Shown: positions 44,600 through 53,202 of the stretch, in pieces
Layout of the letters: each line of letters starts with the position of its first letter
How positions within the stretch are numbered: the stretch's first letter is position 1
DNA from: an uncultured Pseudomonadota bacterium
Lineage (GTDB): Bacteria > Pseudomonadota > Gammaproteobacteria > Steroidobacterales > Steroidobacteraceae
Assembly: GCA_903908265.1 (NCBI GenBank)
Contig: CAIVRI010000080.1
Span: 62,001-126,000, forward strand
Direction of reading: 5' to 3'
Length of the DNA stretch: 64,000 nt
The notes under the pieces: generated by a model
What the model was told of the DNA's origin: nothing
Database searches by the model: none
Seen by the model: only the letters and a program-made list of their open reading frames with translations
Program-made: the position numbers and the translations under genes

Positions 44600-46194
44600 T
44601 CGAACGCCTCCGCACGCACTTCGATGACGACGACTTGCCGTCGAGATCCGAACTCACGTAGCGCCGCCTCCAGACTGCGGACATCATCGACCCGCCGGTG
44701 CGCATAGCCGTAGGCCGCAGCGAGCAGCGAAAAATCCGGCGGTTGAATATCGACACCCTCGGGTTCGATGTCGACCGCAATCATGGACGTCTTGATTTCG
44801 CCATAGCCGTAATTGTTCCAGACGATGATGGCCGTCCAGGCACCCACATCCCGGGGACCGGCCATTTCGCCAAGGGTAAATTGTAAGCCACCGTCACCGA
44901 CGAGACAGACGATCGGTAGATCAGGTCGCGCCAGACCGGCGCCGGTGGATGCCGGTAGCGCGTAACCGAGCGTGCCGTAGCCGGTGGCGCTATTGAACCA
45001 AGTGCCAGGCGTCGCGGCCGCATAGCCGAGATTGCCGGCATACACGGCCTGCGTGGAATCCCCGACGATCGTGACGCCCGGCACGGTGTCCCGAATCAAA
45101 TTCAGCAACTCAATTTCGCGCACGTAAGCCGGCGACAGTGCCGCCAAGGCGCCCGCCCGCGCTTCCAGCGCACGGGTCGCGCCCTGTGCATCGCGGTTGT
45201 TGCCCAGTCCGGCGGCCAGGAGCGCATCGAGGGTCGCGGCCGCGTCACCGACCAGGGGACTGTCCGCGCGTACCGAGCGGCGCATCTGATCGTGATCGAT
45301 ATCGATGCGGATCAACCCGGGTGGCTGCGCAAATTCTGACAGCGCGTACATGTCGTAATCGGTCTGGCCAAACTCAGTGCCGATGGCCAGCACGACGTCC
45401 GCGGCAGCAACCAGTGCGCGCACCGGCGCCAGCGACGGACTCATCGGCACCGCCAACGGGTGCCCCGGCGGCAACAAGCCGCGCGCATTGACGGTCATGA
45501 CCACCGGTGCATCGAGGCATTCGGCGACCCGCCGCACCTGCGCGAGCGCCGCAACCGCACCGCCACCAACGAGAATAACCGGCGATTTGGCCGCTGCAAG
45601 GCGTAGAGCGGCCGCCGCAATCAGCGCCGGCGCGGGCACCGGCGGCACGGCTGGCGAGCGGCTCGGCAGGGCTAAATGGCTAGCTTCTTCGGTCAGCACA
45701 TCGCGCGGGATTTCCAAGTACGTCGGCCCCGGCCGACCCGTCACCCGATTGCGAAACGCGCGTTCCAAGGCTGGCGGTAAGTCCTCGGGCGTGAGGATGC
45801 GCTCGGCATGCCGCGAGACGCGCTGGGCAATCCCCATTTGGTCGGGAATTTCGTGCAGGAAACCCTGCCCCGTGCCCATTTCCCCACGCCGGTTCTCGCT
45901 GGAGATGACCAGCAACGGGATCGAATCCTGCATGGCCTGCGCCATGGCCGAGGCAATGTTCGTGAGGCCCGGGCCCGTGATGGTGAAACACACGCCCACC
46001 CCACCGCAGGCGCGGGCGTACCCGTCGGCCATGAAACCCAGCCCCTGTTCGTGCCGGCCGGCGATATGGCGGATGCTAGAGGCCGCGAGGCCGCGATACA
46101 GCTCCAGATTGTGCACGCCGGGGATGCCAAACACATGGCGCACGCCCTGCGCCTCCAGCGCTTCGATCAAATAAGTGCCGAGTGTCTTTTTCAT
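44596..46194 (-). CDS. aruI: Thiamine-diphosphate-dependent decarboxylase, AruI-like (2-ketoarginine decarboxylase type)
   Basis: A 532-residue acetolactate-synthase-fold protein. VRHVFGIPGVHNLELYRGLA and the ThDP-activating Glu in AGRHEQGLGFMADGYARA are seen near the N-terminus. ENRRGEMGTGQGFLHEIPDQ is close to AruI. The cofactor motif is GDGGLQFTLGEM followed by WNNYGYGEI. The family includes 5-guanidino-2-oxopentanoate decarboxylase; other 2-oxoacid substrates are possible. First gene of the pair with the aminotransferase. It diverges from the BKACE gene across a 118-base gap that holds an inverted repeat. Confidence 0.78.
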   Translation of the reverse strand: MKKTLGTYLIEALEAQGVRHVFGIPGVHNLELYRGLAASSIRHIAGRHEQGLGFMADGYARACGGVGVCFTITGPGLTNIASAMAQAMQDSIPLLVISSENRRGEMGTGQGFLHEIPDQMGIAQRVSRHAERILTPEDLPPALERAFRNRVTGRPGPTYLEIPRDVLTEEASHLALPSRSPAVPPVPAPALIAAAALRLAAAKSPVILVGGGAVAALAQVRRVAECLDAPVVMTVNARGLLPPGHPLAVPMSPSLAPVRALVAAADVVLAIGTEFGQTDYDMYALSEFAQPPGLIRIDIDHDQMRRSVRADSPLVGDAAATLDALLAAGLGNNRDAQGATRALEARAGALAALSPAYVREIELLNLIRDTVPGVTIVGDSTQAVYAGNLGYAAATPGTWFNSATGYGTLGYALPASTGAGLARPDLPIVCLVGDGGLQFTLGEMAGPRDVGAWTAIIVWNNYGYGEIKTSMIAVDIEPEGVDIQPPDFSLLAAAYGYAHRRVDDVRSLEAALREFGSRRQVVVIEVRAEAFE

Positions 46195-46263
46195 GACTCA
46201 CCCTACTCCGGATATCGCCCCCGCTAACAGCCCCTGGAGGCTTCCGGGGCGCGGTGGCGTAAA

Positions 46264-46284
46264 TATTATGAGCGCGATAATATG
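46264..46284. promoter_or_regulatory. Candidate operator: perfect 7-base inverted repeat with 7-base spacer
   Basis: ATATTAT (46264-46270) and ATAATAT (46278-46284) are exact inverted copies in the divergent gap between AruI-like and BKACE genes. The two arms are one helical turn and a bit apart (14 bases centre to centre), and lie 29 bases before ATG 46313. This fits a dimeric regulator site controlling both operons. Confidence 0.55.
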
Positions 46285-46312
46285 ACGGAATGGTCTTAAG
46301 AGGGGAGCCCCA

Positions 46313-47212
46313 ATGAACCAAGACGTGATGATCACCTGCGCCGTGACCGGCGACGATTCCAAGGTCACCAAGAGTCCTTACTGCGCGGTGACCCCCGAGC
46401 AGATCGCCCAGAGCGCCATCGATGCGGCCAACGCCGGCGCGGCGATCGTGCACATTCATGTCCGTGAGCCGGAGACCGGCAACTTCTCGATGGAAACCCG
46501 CCACTACCGCGCGGTCGTCAAGGCGATCCGCGAAAGCGGCACCGACGTGATTGTGAACCTGACCTGCGGCATGGGTGGCTACATCGTGATCGGTGAAGAG
46601 GGTCTCAAGGACACTCCAGCCCCAGGCAGCGACTTCTGCAGCCAAGAAGATCGCATGCGCCACGTGATTGACCTGTGTCAGGAGGGCAAGTATCGCCCAG
46701 ATATCTGCACGCTGGACTGCGGCAGCCTGAACTTCGGCGACGGCAACCGCGCCTACATTTCGACCCCGAACTATCTGCGTCAGGGCGCTGCGATCTGCAA
46801 AGATCTGGGCGTCAAACCGGAATTTGAGATTTTTGACACCGGCAACCTGTGGTTCGTGAAGCAGATGATCAAGGAAGGCCTGGTCCTGCCGCCGCCCCTG
46901 ATTCAATTGTGCATGGGCATTGCATGGGGCGTGCCGGCCAGCACCGAACACTTGCTTGCTATGAAGAACTTCATGCCTGAGGGCGCGGTATGGTCGTCAT
47001 TCGCGATCAGCCGTATGCAGATGCCTTGGGTTGCCAATTCGGTTGTCAACGGCGGTAACGTCCGCGTCGGCCTGGAAGACAACCTGTACCTATCGAAGGG
47101 TGTGTACGCATCGAATGCGCAGTTGGTGACCAAAGCCCGCGGCATCGTCGAGGCCATGGGTGCGCGCGTCATCGGACCGGCCGAGGTGCGTGAGCGTCTG
47201 CAGATCGGCTGA
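46313..47212 (+). CDS. cdhC: BKACE-family beta-keto acid cleavage enzyme, probable dehydrocarnitine cleavage enzyme
   Basis: A 299-residue Zn-dependent TIM-barrel enzyme (3-keto-5-aminohexanoate cleavage family). The metal ligands are His47 and His49 in AAIVHIHVREPETG and Glu255 in RVGLEDN. VNLTCGMGGY and CTLDCGSLNFGD are substrate-side strands. Family members transfer a CoA group from acetyl-CoA, splitting a beta-keto acid into acetoacetate and an acyl-CoA. CdhC does this with 3-dehydrocarnitine, giving betainyl-CoA. The thioesterase that follows after 10 bases and the carnitine dehydrogenase fusion at the right edge support that assignment. Confidence 0.82.
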   Translation: MNQDVMITCAVTGDDSKVTKSPYCAVTPEQIAQSAIDAANAGAAIVHIHVREPETGNFSMETRHYRAVVKAIRESGTDVIVNLTCGMGGYIVIGEEGLKDTPAPGSDFCSQEDRMRHVIDLCQEGKYRPDICTLDCGSLNFGDGNRAYISTPNYLRQGAAICKDLGVKPEFEIFDTGNLWFVKQMIKEGLVLPPPLIQLCMGIAWGVPASTEHLLAMKNFMPEGAVWSSFAISRMQMPWVANSVVNGGNVRVGLEDNLYLSKGVYASNAQLVTKARGIVEAMGARVIGPAEVRERLQIG

Positions 47213-47222
47213 GGACGCACAC

Positions 47223-47699
47223 ATGGCCGCGAGGATCGTCTATCGCACGCCAGTCCAACCGGACTGGATCGATTACAACCAACACCTCAACGACGCCTAC
47301 TATGTGGTGGCGATGAGCCGTGGCTGCGATGCCTTTATGGATGCCGTGGGCATCGACGCGGCCTACCGCGCGAGCACGCAGTGCACGTTGTACTCCCTCG
47401 AATCACACACGCATTGGCTGCGTGAGGTGAAGTTCGGGGAGACCCTCGAAATCGGCGCCCATATAATCGGTCTGGACAACAAACGGATCCACCTCGGTTT
47501 TGAAGTGCGCGTTGCCGGTAAAGACGGCGTGGCTGCCACCGGTGAATTCATGCTGCTGCACTATCGGCAGGGTGAAAACGCCGGTGCCGCCACTTTCCCG
47601 GATCACATTAAAGCGGCGCTCAGCGCCTTCAATGGCCCAGAAGCAGGCGAATGGGCGGGGCCAGGCTCCCGCGTGCTGACCCTTGTGAAACGCGCATGA
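47223..47699 (+). CDS. cdhB: Hotdog-fold thioesterase, probable betainyl-CoA thioesterase
   Basis: A 158-residue 4-hydroxybenzoyl-CoA thioesterase-type hotdog protein (PDWIDYNQHLNDAYYV is the N-terminal family motif; FGETLEIGAHIIGLDNKRIH is the strand after the helix). In Pseudomonas carnitine catabolism CdhB releases glycine betaine from betainyl-CoA. ATG 47223 is ten bases after the BKACE stop, and the gene ends in a four-base overlap with the acyl-CoA synthetase. A second, fused thioesterase domain is encoded at 62838-64000, which resembles this one ([15 protein letters not shown]). Confidence 0.82.
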   Translation: MAARIVYRTPVQPDWIDYNQHLNDAYYVVAMSRGCDAFMDAVGIDAAYRASTQCTLYSLESHTHWLREVKFGETLEIGAHIIGLDNKRIHLGFEVRVAGKDGVAATGEFMLLHYRQGENAGAATFPDHIKAALSAFNGPEAGEWAGPGSRVLTLVKRA

Positions 47700-49762
47700 A
47701 CCGCGAATCGCTACGGCGCCTGTTGGCGCCGAAGACGATCGCCTTGGTCGGCGGTCACTGGACTGATGCCGTGGCCAACGCCTGCCAACAAATCGGCTAT
47801 ACAGGCACGCTTTGGCGGATCCACCCGACCCGGCCATCGGACGCGACCACCACGTACTACCGCTCCATCGAGGAACTACCAGGCGCACCGGACGCCTCGT
47901 TTCTGGCTGCCCCCGCCAGCGAGTTGCCGGACTTGGCCGGTGCGCTGCGCCGCCGTGGAGCGGGTGGCTTTGTGGGCTTTGCATCCGGATTCGACGAGAC
48001 AGCCACCGAGGAAGGTCGTCAGTTAACCGCCAATTTGGTCGAACAGTCCGGCGATCTGGCCTTTACTGGACCCAATTGCTACGGCCTGGTGAATTTTTTC
48101 GATCGCGTCGCGCTCTGGCCCGACCAAGTGGTCGGCGGCGCACGATCCGACCGCGGCGTTGCGATTCTGTGTCAAAGCGGCACGATCTCCCTGACGCTGA
48201 TGTTCAATCAGCGCGACCTGCCCATCGGTTACGTCATTTCAGTCGGCAATCAGACGCGACTAGCGCTCGAGGACCTGATTGAGGCCCTCTGCGACGATCC
48301 ACGGGTGACCGCCTTCGGCCTGTATATCGAAGGCATCAAAGATGCCGGCCGCTTTGCCGAGGCGGTCAATACCGCGCGCGCGGCGGGCAAACCCATTGCA
48401 CTGGTCAAGTCCGGCCGCACCGCCGCCGCTGCGCAAGCGGCTGCCACGCACACCGGCGCGATGACCGGTGCGGATGCGGTCTTTGATGCCTATTGTCGCG
48501 ATGCCGGTATCGCCCGCTGCGATACGCTCGCCACCTTGGTCGAGACGCTGAAGGTGCTGCATTCCGGTGGGCCGCTAGCGGGCCGCAAAGTGCTGGTCAT
48601 GGGCGCCTCCGGTGGCGACATGGCGATGACCTCAGACGTCGCACGCCACACTGCGCTGGAATTTCCACCGCTGCCCATCGAGATTCGCGCCGCGGTACAA
48701 GAAGCCGTCGGCGCTCGTGTGACGATCTCGAACCCTTTCGACTTTCACACCTACATCTGGTTCAACCAACCGAAGATGCAGGCGCTATTTTCTAACGTCT
48801 TTAAAGCCCACTACGATGCCGTGGCGTTCATGCTGGACTGCCCACCGGCAGACCGCTCGGATACTGCAGCGTTCGACGGGCCCATCCGTTTATTCGTGGC
48901 GGAAGCCCAAAAAGCCGGCGCACGCGCAGCCATGTTGGCCTCTCTACCCGAAACGCTATACGAAGGCATCCGCTCCCATTGCACCGAGAATGGGGTCATT
49001 CCGCTACAGGGCCAACGGGAAGGTCTCGAGGCGCTAAATGCCGCCGCGCACATTGGCGAGCGCTGGCGGTCGGCCCCGCCGGTCGTGTTGCAACGCCCGA
49101 AGGCGCCGCCAACGACGATCCGCACGCTGCGCGAGGACGAAGGCAAAGCCGCATTAGCCGCGCATGGACTGCCCGTGCCGATTGCCCGCACCGTCGGCAT
49201 TGCCGACGCCGCCGCAGCGGCGAGCGCTATTGGATTTCCCGTGGTGATCAAAGCCGCCAGCGCCGACCTTGCGCACAAGTCGGATGTGGGCGGCGTCGCC
49301 CTGAACATCCGCTCGGCCGAGGAAGCGGCCGCAACCGCCACGCGCCTCGCTGCCCTGAGTGACCGCGTACTGGTCGAACAAATGGTCGTGGATGGCGTGG
49401 CGGAAATACTGGTCGGTATTACCGTCGACCCACAATTTGGTCAGGTGCTGGTCCTAGGTGCCGGCGGCGTATATACCGAATACCTGCACGACAGCACCAC
49501 CGTCCTCCCCCCGTTTACCTCCGACGCCATTCGTGCCGCGATTGCGCGACTGCAAGTGTTGCGGCTACTGCAGGGCTTCCGCGGCAAACCCGCAGGCGAC
49601 TTGGATGCCTTGGTCGCGGCGGTGTTAGCGGTCGCGCGCTATGCCTCAGCGAATATCGACCAACTCGTCGAACTCGACGTCAATCCCATCATCGTACGGC
49701 CGCAAGGCCGGGGCGTCGTCGCAGTCGACGCGCTCATACGTCTCACGGAGTCATCAGCATGA
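47696..49762 (+). CDS. NDP-forming acyl-CoA synthetase (acetate-CoA ligase ADP-forming type)
   Basis: A 688-residue fused-subunit enzyme. The N-terminal CoA-binding Rossmann part (LAPKTIALVGGHWTDAVANA) is followed by the succinyl-CoA-ligase-like domain (GVAILCQSGTISLTLMFNQR; ATHTGAMTG is the phosphohistidine-site segment). The C-terminal ATP-grasp domain starts at about 470 (VVIKAASADLAHKSDVGGVA; GAGGVYTEYL). It activates an organic acid to its CoA ester. With the CaiD-like gene downstream (four-base overlap) it could form the CoA thioester of gamma-butyrobetaine or carnitine, but the substrate is inferred. Confidence 0.85.
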   Translation: MNRESLRRLLAPKTIALVGGHWTDAVANACQQIGYTGTLWRIHPTRPSDATTTYYRSIEELPGAPDASFLAAPASELPDLAGALRRRGAGGFVGFASGFDETATEEGRQLTANLVEQSGDLAFTGPNCYGLVNFFDRVALWPDQVVGGARSDRGVAILCQSGTISLTLMFNQRDLPIGYVISVGNQTRLALEDLIEALCDDPRVTAFGLYIEGIKDAGRFAEAVNTARAAGKPIALVKSGRTAAAAQAAATHTGAMTGADAVFDAYCRDAGIARCDTLATLVETLKVLHSGGPLAGRKVLVMGASGGDMAMTSDVARHTALEFPPLPIEIRAAVQEAVGARVTISNPFDFHTYIWFNQPKMQALFSNVFKAHYDAVAFMLDCPPADRSDTAAFDGPIRLFVAEAQKAGARAAMLASLPETLYEGIRSHCTENGVIPLQGQREGLEALNAAAHIGERWRSAPPVVLQRPKAPPTTIRTLREDEGKAALAAHGLPVPIARTVGIADAAAAASAIGFPVVIKAASADLAHKSDVGGVALNIRSAEEAAATATRLAALSDRVLVEQMVVDGVAEILVGITVDPQFGQVLVLGAGGVYTEYLHDSTTVLPPFTSDAIRAAIARLQVLRLLQGFRGKPAGDLDALVAAVLAVARYASANIDQLVELDVNPIIVRPQGRGVVAVDALIRLTESSA

Positions 49763-50541
49763 GCATCGACGGCGGCGTTCGCACCGAACGCAACAATGGC
49801 ATTCTCGAAGTCACAATCGATCGACCCAAAGCGAACGCGATCGCCTTGTCGACCAGTCGCCAACTGAATGAAATTTGGACCAGTTTCCGCAACGACCCGG
49901 CCCTGCGTGTCGCTATCCTCACCGGTGCCGGCAGCAAGTTCTTCTCACCCGGTTGGGACCTGAAGAACGCCGCTGATGGCGAAGCATCGGACTCCGACTG
50001 GGGTGTGGGCGGCTTCGGCGGGCTAAACTACCCGCGCAATCTGGACAAGCCCGTGATCGCAGCCGTCAATGGCATCGCCTTTGGTGGCGGCTTCGAGTTG
50101 GTGCTGGGTTGTGACCTCATTGTGGCCGAAGAACATGCGACGTTTGCCCTGCCAGAAATCAAAGTCGGTGTACTGGCCGATGCGGCAACTATCAAATTGC
50201 GCCGCCGCATCCCGTACCACGTTGCCGTCGAAATGCTCATGCTGGGACGGACGATGGATGCGACCGAAGCCAAGCACTGGGGCTTGGTGAACTGGATCGT
50301 GCCGTCGGGTAGCGCCATGGAAAAAGCGCGTGAGATCGCGACCCAAATCGCTGAGGGCCCGCCACTGCTCTTCCCGGCCATCAAACAGTTACTGCAACAC
50401 AGCGAGATGGTGGCGCAGAACGAGGCGTTCGAACTGCATGATGCGCTCGGCGCCGTACAGAAAGTGCTCCGTTCAGAGGATCTAATCGAAGGCGCGCGGG
50501 CCTTTTCTGAGAAGCGCAAACCGTCCTGGACGGGACGCTAA
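49759..50541 (+). CDS. Enoyl-CoA hydratase/isomerase family protein, CaiD-like
   Basis: A 260-residue crotonase-fold enzyme. The CoA-pocket motif is FFSPGWDLKNAADGEASDSD; the oxyanion loop is ITAVNGIAFGGGFELVLGCD-like (AAVNGIAFGGGFELVLGCDL). ALPEIKVGVLADAATIKLRR is the next family block, with the usual hydratase glutamate in PEIKVGV. It most resembles carnitinyl-CoA dehydratase (CaiD), which interconverts crotonobetainyl-CoA and carnitinyl-CoA. It overlaps the synthetase by four bases and is the last gene of the cdhC operon. Confidence 0.84.
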   Translation: MSIDGGVRTERNNGILEVTIDRPKANAIALSTSRQLNEIWTSFRNDPALRVAILTGAGSKFFSPGWDLKNAADGEASDSDWGVGGFGGLNYPRNLDKPVIAAVNGIAFGGGFELVLGCDLIVAEEHATFALPEIKVGVLADAATIKLRRRIPYHVAVEMLMLGRTMDATEAKHWGLVNWIVPSGSAMEKAREIATQIAEGPPLLFPAIKQLLQHSEMVAQNEAFELHDALGAVQKVLRSEDLIEGARAFSEKRKPSWTGR

Positions 50542-50585
50542 AGTTCGGGCTGACGGCGCCGGCAGACCACGATAGGATTGGGCCT

Positions 50586-51845
50586 ATGAAATCTTCTATA
50601 CGTCTCGCGACGCTGCTCGTCGCATTCAGCACCACCACCCTCGCCGCCGGCAAACCGCCAGCAGCGCCCATTCCGCGAGCAACGCCCGAATCAGTCGGCC
50701 TATCCAGCGCCCGACTGCAACGACTCGACGAGCGGATGGAAGCGTCGATTCGGGACGGGCATGCCGCGGGTGGTGTGGTTGTGATCGCTCGTCATGGGCG
50801 TCTGGCATATGAAAAAGCGTATGGCGAGTCAGATATCGGTTCGCACCAACCGATGCGCACGGACCAGTATTTCCGCCTGTATTCGATGACCAAGCCCATC
50901 ACCGCCGTGGCGTTGCTGACCCTGTTGGAACAAGGCAAGTTCCAACTGACCGATCCGCTGGCCAAATACGTGCCCGAGTTCCGCGATGTGAAGGTCTATG
51001 CCGGCGAAGACGCCGACGGCAAGCCGATCTATGCCGCACCGGAACGGCCGATCACGATCGAGGATGTGTTCCGCCATACGGCAGGCTTCGTCTACGGCGT
51101 ATTCGGCAACACGGGGGTCGATAAGGCCTACCGGGCCGCCGAAATCGACTATGACCATCCCGCATCGCTAGCCGATATGACCCAGCGCATTGCCAAGATG
51201 CCGCTCGTGGCGAACCCCGGGACGAAATGGGTCTACAGCTTTTCTGCCGACGTACAGGCGTATCTGGTCGAACATTTTTCCGGCATGCCCTTTGATGCTT
51301 ATGTGCGCAAAGCGATTTTGGAACCGCTCGGCATGCATGACACCGTCTTCGGTGTACCCGAGGAGCGTGCTGCGCGTTTCGCCACGCTCTACAGCCCAAA
51401 CCCACAGGGCGGTATCGTGCCGACGCCAAACGGCGCGAACTACGCGCACTTCACCAACCGCCCTTTCGGCGGCGTCAGCCTCTCGGGCACCCCCGAGGAC
51501 TACCTGCGCTTTGCGCAGATGCTGCTGGATGGCGGCACCTTCGATGGCCAACGCATCTTGAGCCGCAAGACGGTGGAACTGATGAGCGCCGACCATCTCG
51601 GCAGCGTCGCCACGCGCTGGCCGGGCTACGGCTTCGGGCTTGGCGTCGGCGTACTGAAAGACCCCGCAGCCTACGGGCAACTCGGCTCCGCCGGTCAATA
51701 CGGGTGGAGCGGCTACGCCACGACGACGGTCATCATCGACCCCAAAGAGTCCTTGGTCGCCATGTACTTCGAGCAGGTCCTCCCCGAAGACTACGCGCTG
51801 CTAGCGGACTGGACCAATCTGGTCTATCAGGCAATCGCGGACTGA
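50586..51845 (+). CDS. Secreted serine hydrolase (beta-lactamase/EstB family)
   Basis: A 419-residue protein with a signal peptide (IRLATLLVAFSTTTLAAG). The nucleophile motif SxxK is S100-M-T-K103 in FRLYSMTKPITAVALL, and a tyrosine lies at WVYSFSADVQAY. YGWSGYATTTVIIDPKESLV is the C-terminal part of the fold. It belongs to the class C beta-lactamase fold esterases and is probably an esterase rather than a beta-lactamase. It is 44 bases after the CaiD-like gene and may be unrelated to it, though it could hydrolyse acylcarnitines or a lactone. It is convergent with the next gene (one base between). Confidence 0.84.
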   Translation: MKSSIRLATLLVAFSTTTLAAGKPPAAPIPRATPESVGLSSARLQRLDERMEASIRDGHAAGGVVVIARHGRLAYEKAYGESDIGSHQPMRTDQYFRLYSMTKPITAVALLTLLEQGKFQLTDPLAKYVPEFRDVKVYAGEDADGKPIYAAPERPITIEDVFRHTAGFVYGVFGNTGVDKAYRAAEIDYDHPASLADMTQRIAKMPLVANPGTKWVYSFSADVQAYLVEHFSGMPFDAYVRKAILEPLGMHDTVFGVPEERAARFATLYSPNPQGGIVPTPNGANYAHFTNRPFGGVSLSGTPEDYLRFAQMLLDGGTFDGQRILSRKTVELMSADHLGSVATRWPGYGFGLGVGVLKDPAAYGQLGSAGQYGWSGYATTTVIIDPKESLVAMYFEQVLPEDYALLADWTNLVYQAIAD

Positions 51846-51846
51846 A

Positions 51847-52992
51847 TCAGCCGATCCGAGTGTGCGCCAAGCGCGCCTCATCCAGTCGGTAGCCCATACC
51901 CGGAGCGAGTCCTAGATCAATCCACCCCGCACGATCTACCGTAAGGGGCTCGGCCATGACGAAGTCACGGCGATCGAGACTCCATTCGGGCGGATCGTAG
52001 GGAAACTCCAGAAACGGCGCATCCGTACAACCGCCGCACAGGTGCGCGTTGGCGGTCACGCCCATCCCATTAGTCCACGTATGCGGCGTGAAAATGAGGT
52101 TGTGCTCCTGCGCCATCAGCGCCACTCGGCGGCACCCCGTAATGCCCCCCACAAGCGCCACATCGGGCTGTAGGACATCGAGGCAGCGACCCGCGATCAG
52201 ATCCCTAAACTCGCTCAGCGAGCGTGTCATCTCACCGCCGGCAATGCGTACGTCGACCGCTTCACGCAAGGAGCGCATACCGCTCGCATCCGCACGGTGC
52301 AGCGGCTCTTCCATCCAGTAGACGTGCAACCGCTCCAGTTCCCGCGCAACGACCAACGCGTCCTTGTAAGACCACGGCGCTTCGGTATCCCAGGCCATGC
52401 GCCAGCCTTGATTGCAATCGACCATCAGTTCGATACGATCGCCGAGCCGCGCACGCACGGCCTCCAAGGCTTTGATGTCATCCCGCCAATCACCGCGGTG
52501 GAAACGCACCTTAAGCGCCGGGAACCCTTGTTCCGACAAGCGTTCCGCCACGTCCGCCGTTTCGACCGCGCTGCGCAACGTGCCGCAGGAGGCATAGGCG
52601 CGTACTTTGCGCGACAGGCCACCGAGCAATTTCCAGCACGGCTGCCCGGTAATCTTGCCGGCCAGATCCCACAGGGCGAGATCCAACGGCCAGCAGCGGC
52701 CGTAGTGGAAATCGATATGCGACAGCACGCGGTAGTGCCGCTCGATCGCCAGGGGGTCACGGCCTATAAACAGGTTCTCATGACCGGCAAAACCCACCAT
52801 CAGGTCCCCCGACCCATAGCCTTCTAGGCCCGTGTCGGTCCGGACCCGGACCACCGTCGCATCGAAGTGGACACGCGGTTTGGTGTCCCAACTGGCATGG
52901 AATGGCGGATCCAGAGGCAGCCGATGGTGCGTGATTTCGATCGACGCGATCTGGTGTTCAGAGGCCGGAGCGGCGCTAAGCAGGTCGGTCAT
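51847..52992 (-). CDS. Enolase-superfamily (mandelate racemase subgroup) enzyme, second copy
   Basis: A 381-residue capping-domain plus barrel protein. The catalytic Lys is in FPALKVRFHRG (K-x-R), with metal ligands in ELMVDCNQGWRM (Asp), WMEEPLHR (Glu) and RIAGGEMTR (Glu), then LDVLQPDVALVGG (Asp of the His-Asp pair) and TPHTWTNGMG (His). All key residues are present, unlike the copy at 17914. This arrangement matches the mandelate racemase subgroup that dehydrates or racemises acid sugars and hydroxy acids. It diverges from a LysR gene by 210 bases, so that regulator may control it. Confidence 0.84.
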   Translation of the reverse strand: MTDLLSAAPASEHQIASIEITHHRLPLDPPFHASWDTKPRVHFDATVVRVRTDTGLEGYGSGDLMVGFAGHENLFIGRDPLAIERHYRVLSHIDFHYGRCWPLDLALWDLAGKITGQPCWKLLGGLSRKVRAYASCGTLRSAVETADVAERLSEQGFPALKVRFHRGDWRDDIKALEAVRARLGDRIELMVDCNQGWRMAWDTEAPWSYKDALVVARELERLHVYWMEEPLHRADASGMRSLREAVDVRIAGGEMTRSLSEFRDLIAGRCLDVLQPDVALVGGITGCRRVALMAQEHNLIFTPHTWTNGMGVTANAHLCGGCTDAPFLEFPYDPPEWSLDRRDFVMAEPLTVDRAGWIDLGLAPGMGYRLDEARLAHTRIG

Positions 52993-53065
52993 GGCTGCGG
53001 TGATCCCTGTGCTGACCCCGGCGCCGGCGGCACCTTAGGTGGGATCATCAGGGTTCCATACCGGC

Positions 53066-53107
53066 CGGCCATCTTGAAGCCCATAAAATGGATTCGGCCA
53101 TCTGAAA
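53066..53107. repeat. Direct repeat in the MLE/LysR divergent region
   Basis: CGGCCATCTTGAA (53066-53078) and CGGCCATCTGAAA (53095-53107) start 29 bases apart, near three helical turns. The first copy is next to a CCGGCCGGCC palindrome. In a 210-base divergent gap beside a LysR gene, the repeats are reasonable LysR tetramer contacts. Confidence 0.4.
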
Positions 53108-53202
53108 AAGGCATTGCGAGCCGGCCGCGCTTGGCCCACCCTGCGTGCTTAAGATTCCCTTCCCGCCCCGGGAAACCGCGGGGGATCGAATGCGGAGAAA
53201 TG

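Noticed and set aside
52867..53202. Longer N-terminal extension of the second LysR gene
   Set aside because: The extra residues are antisense to the enolase-superfamily gene and its promoter; a good ribosome site precedes ATG 53203.
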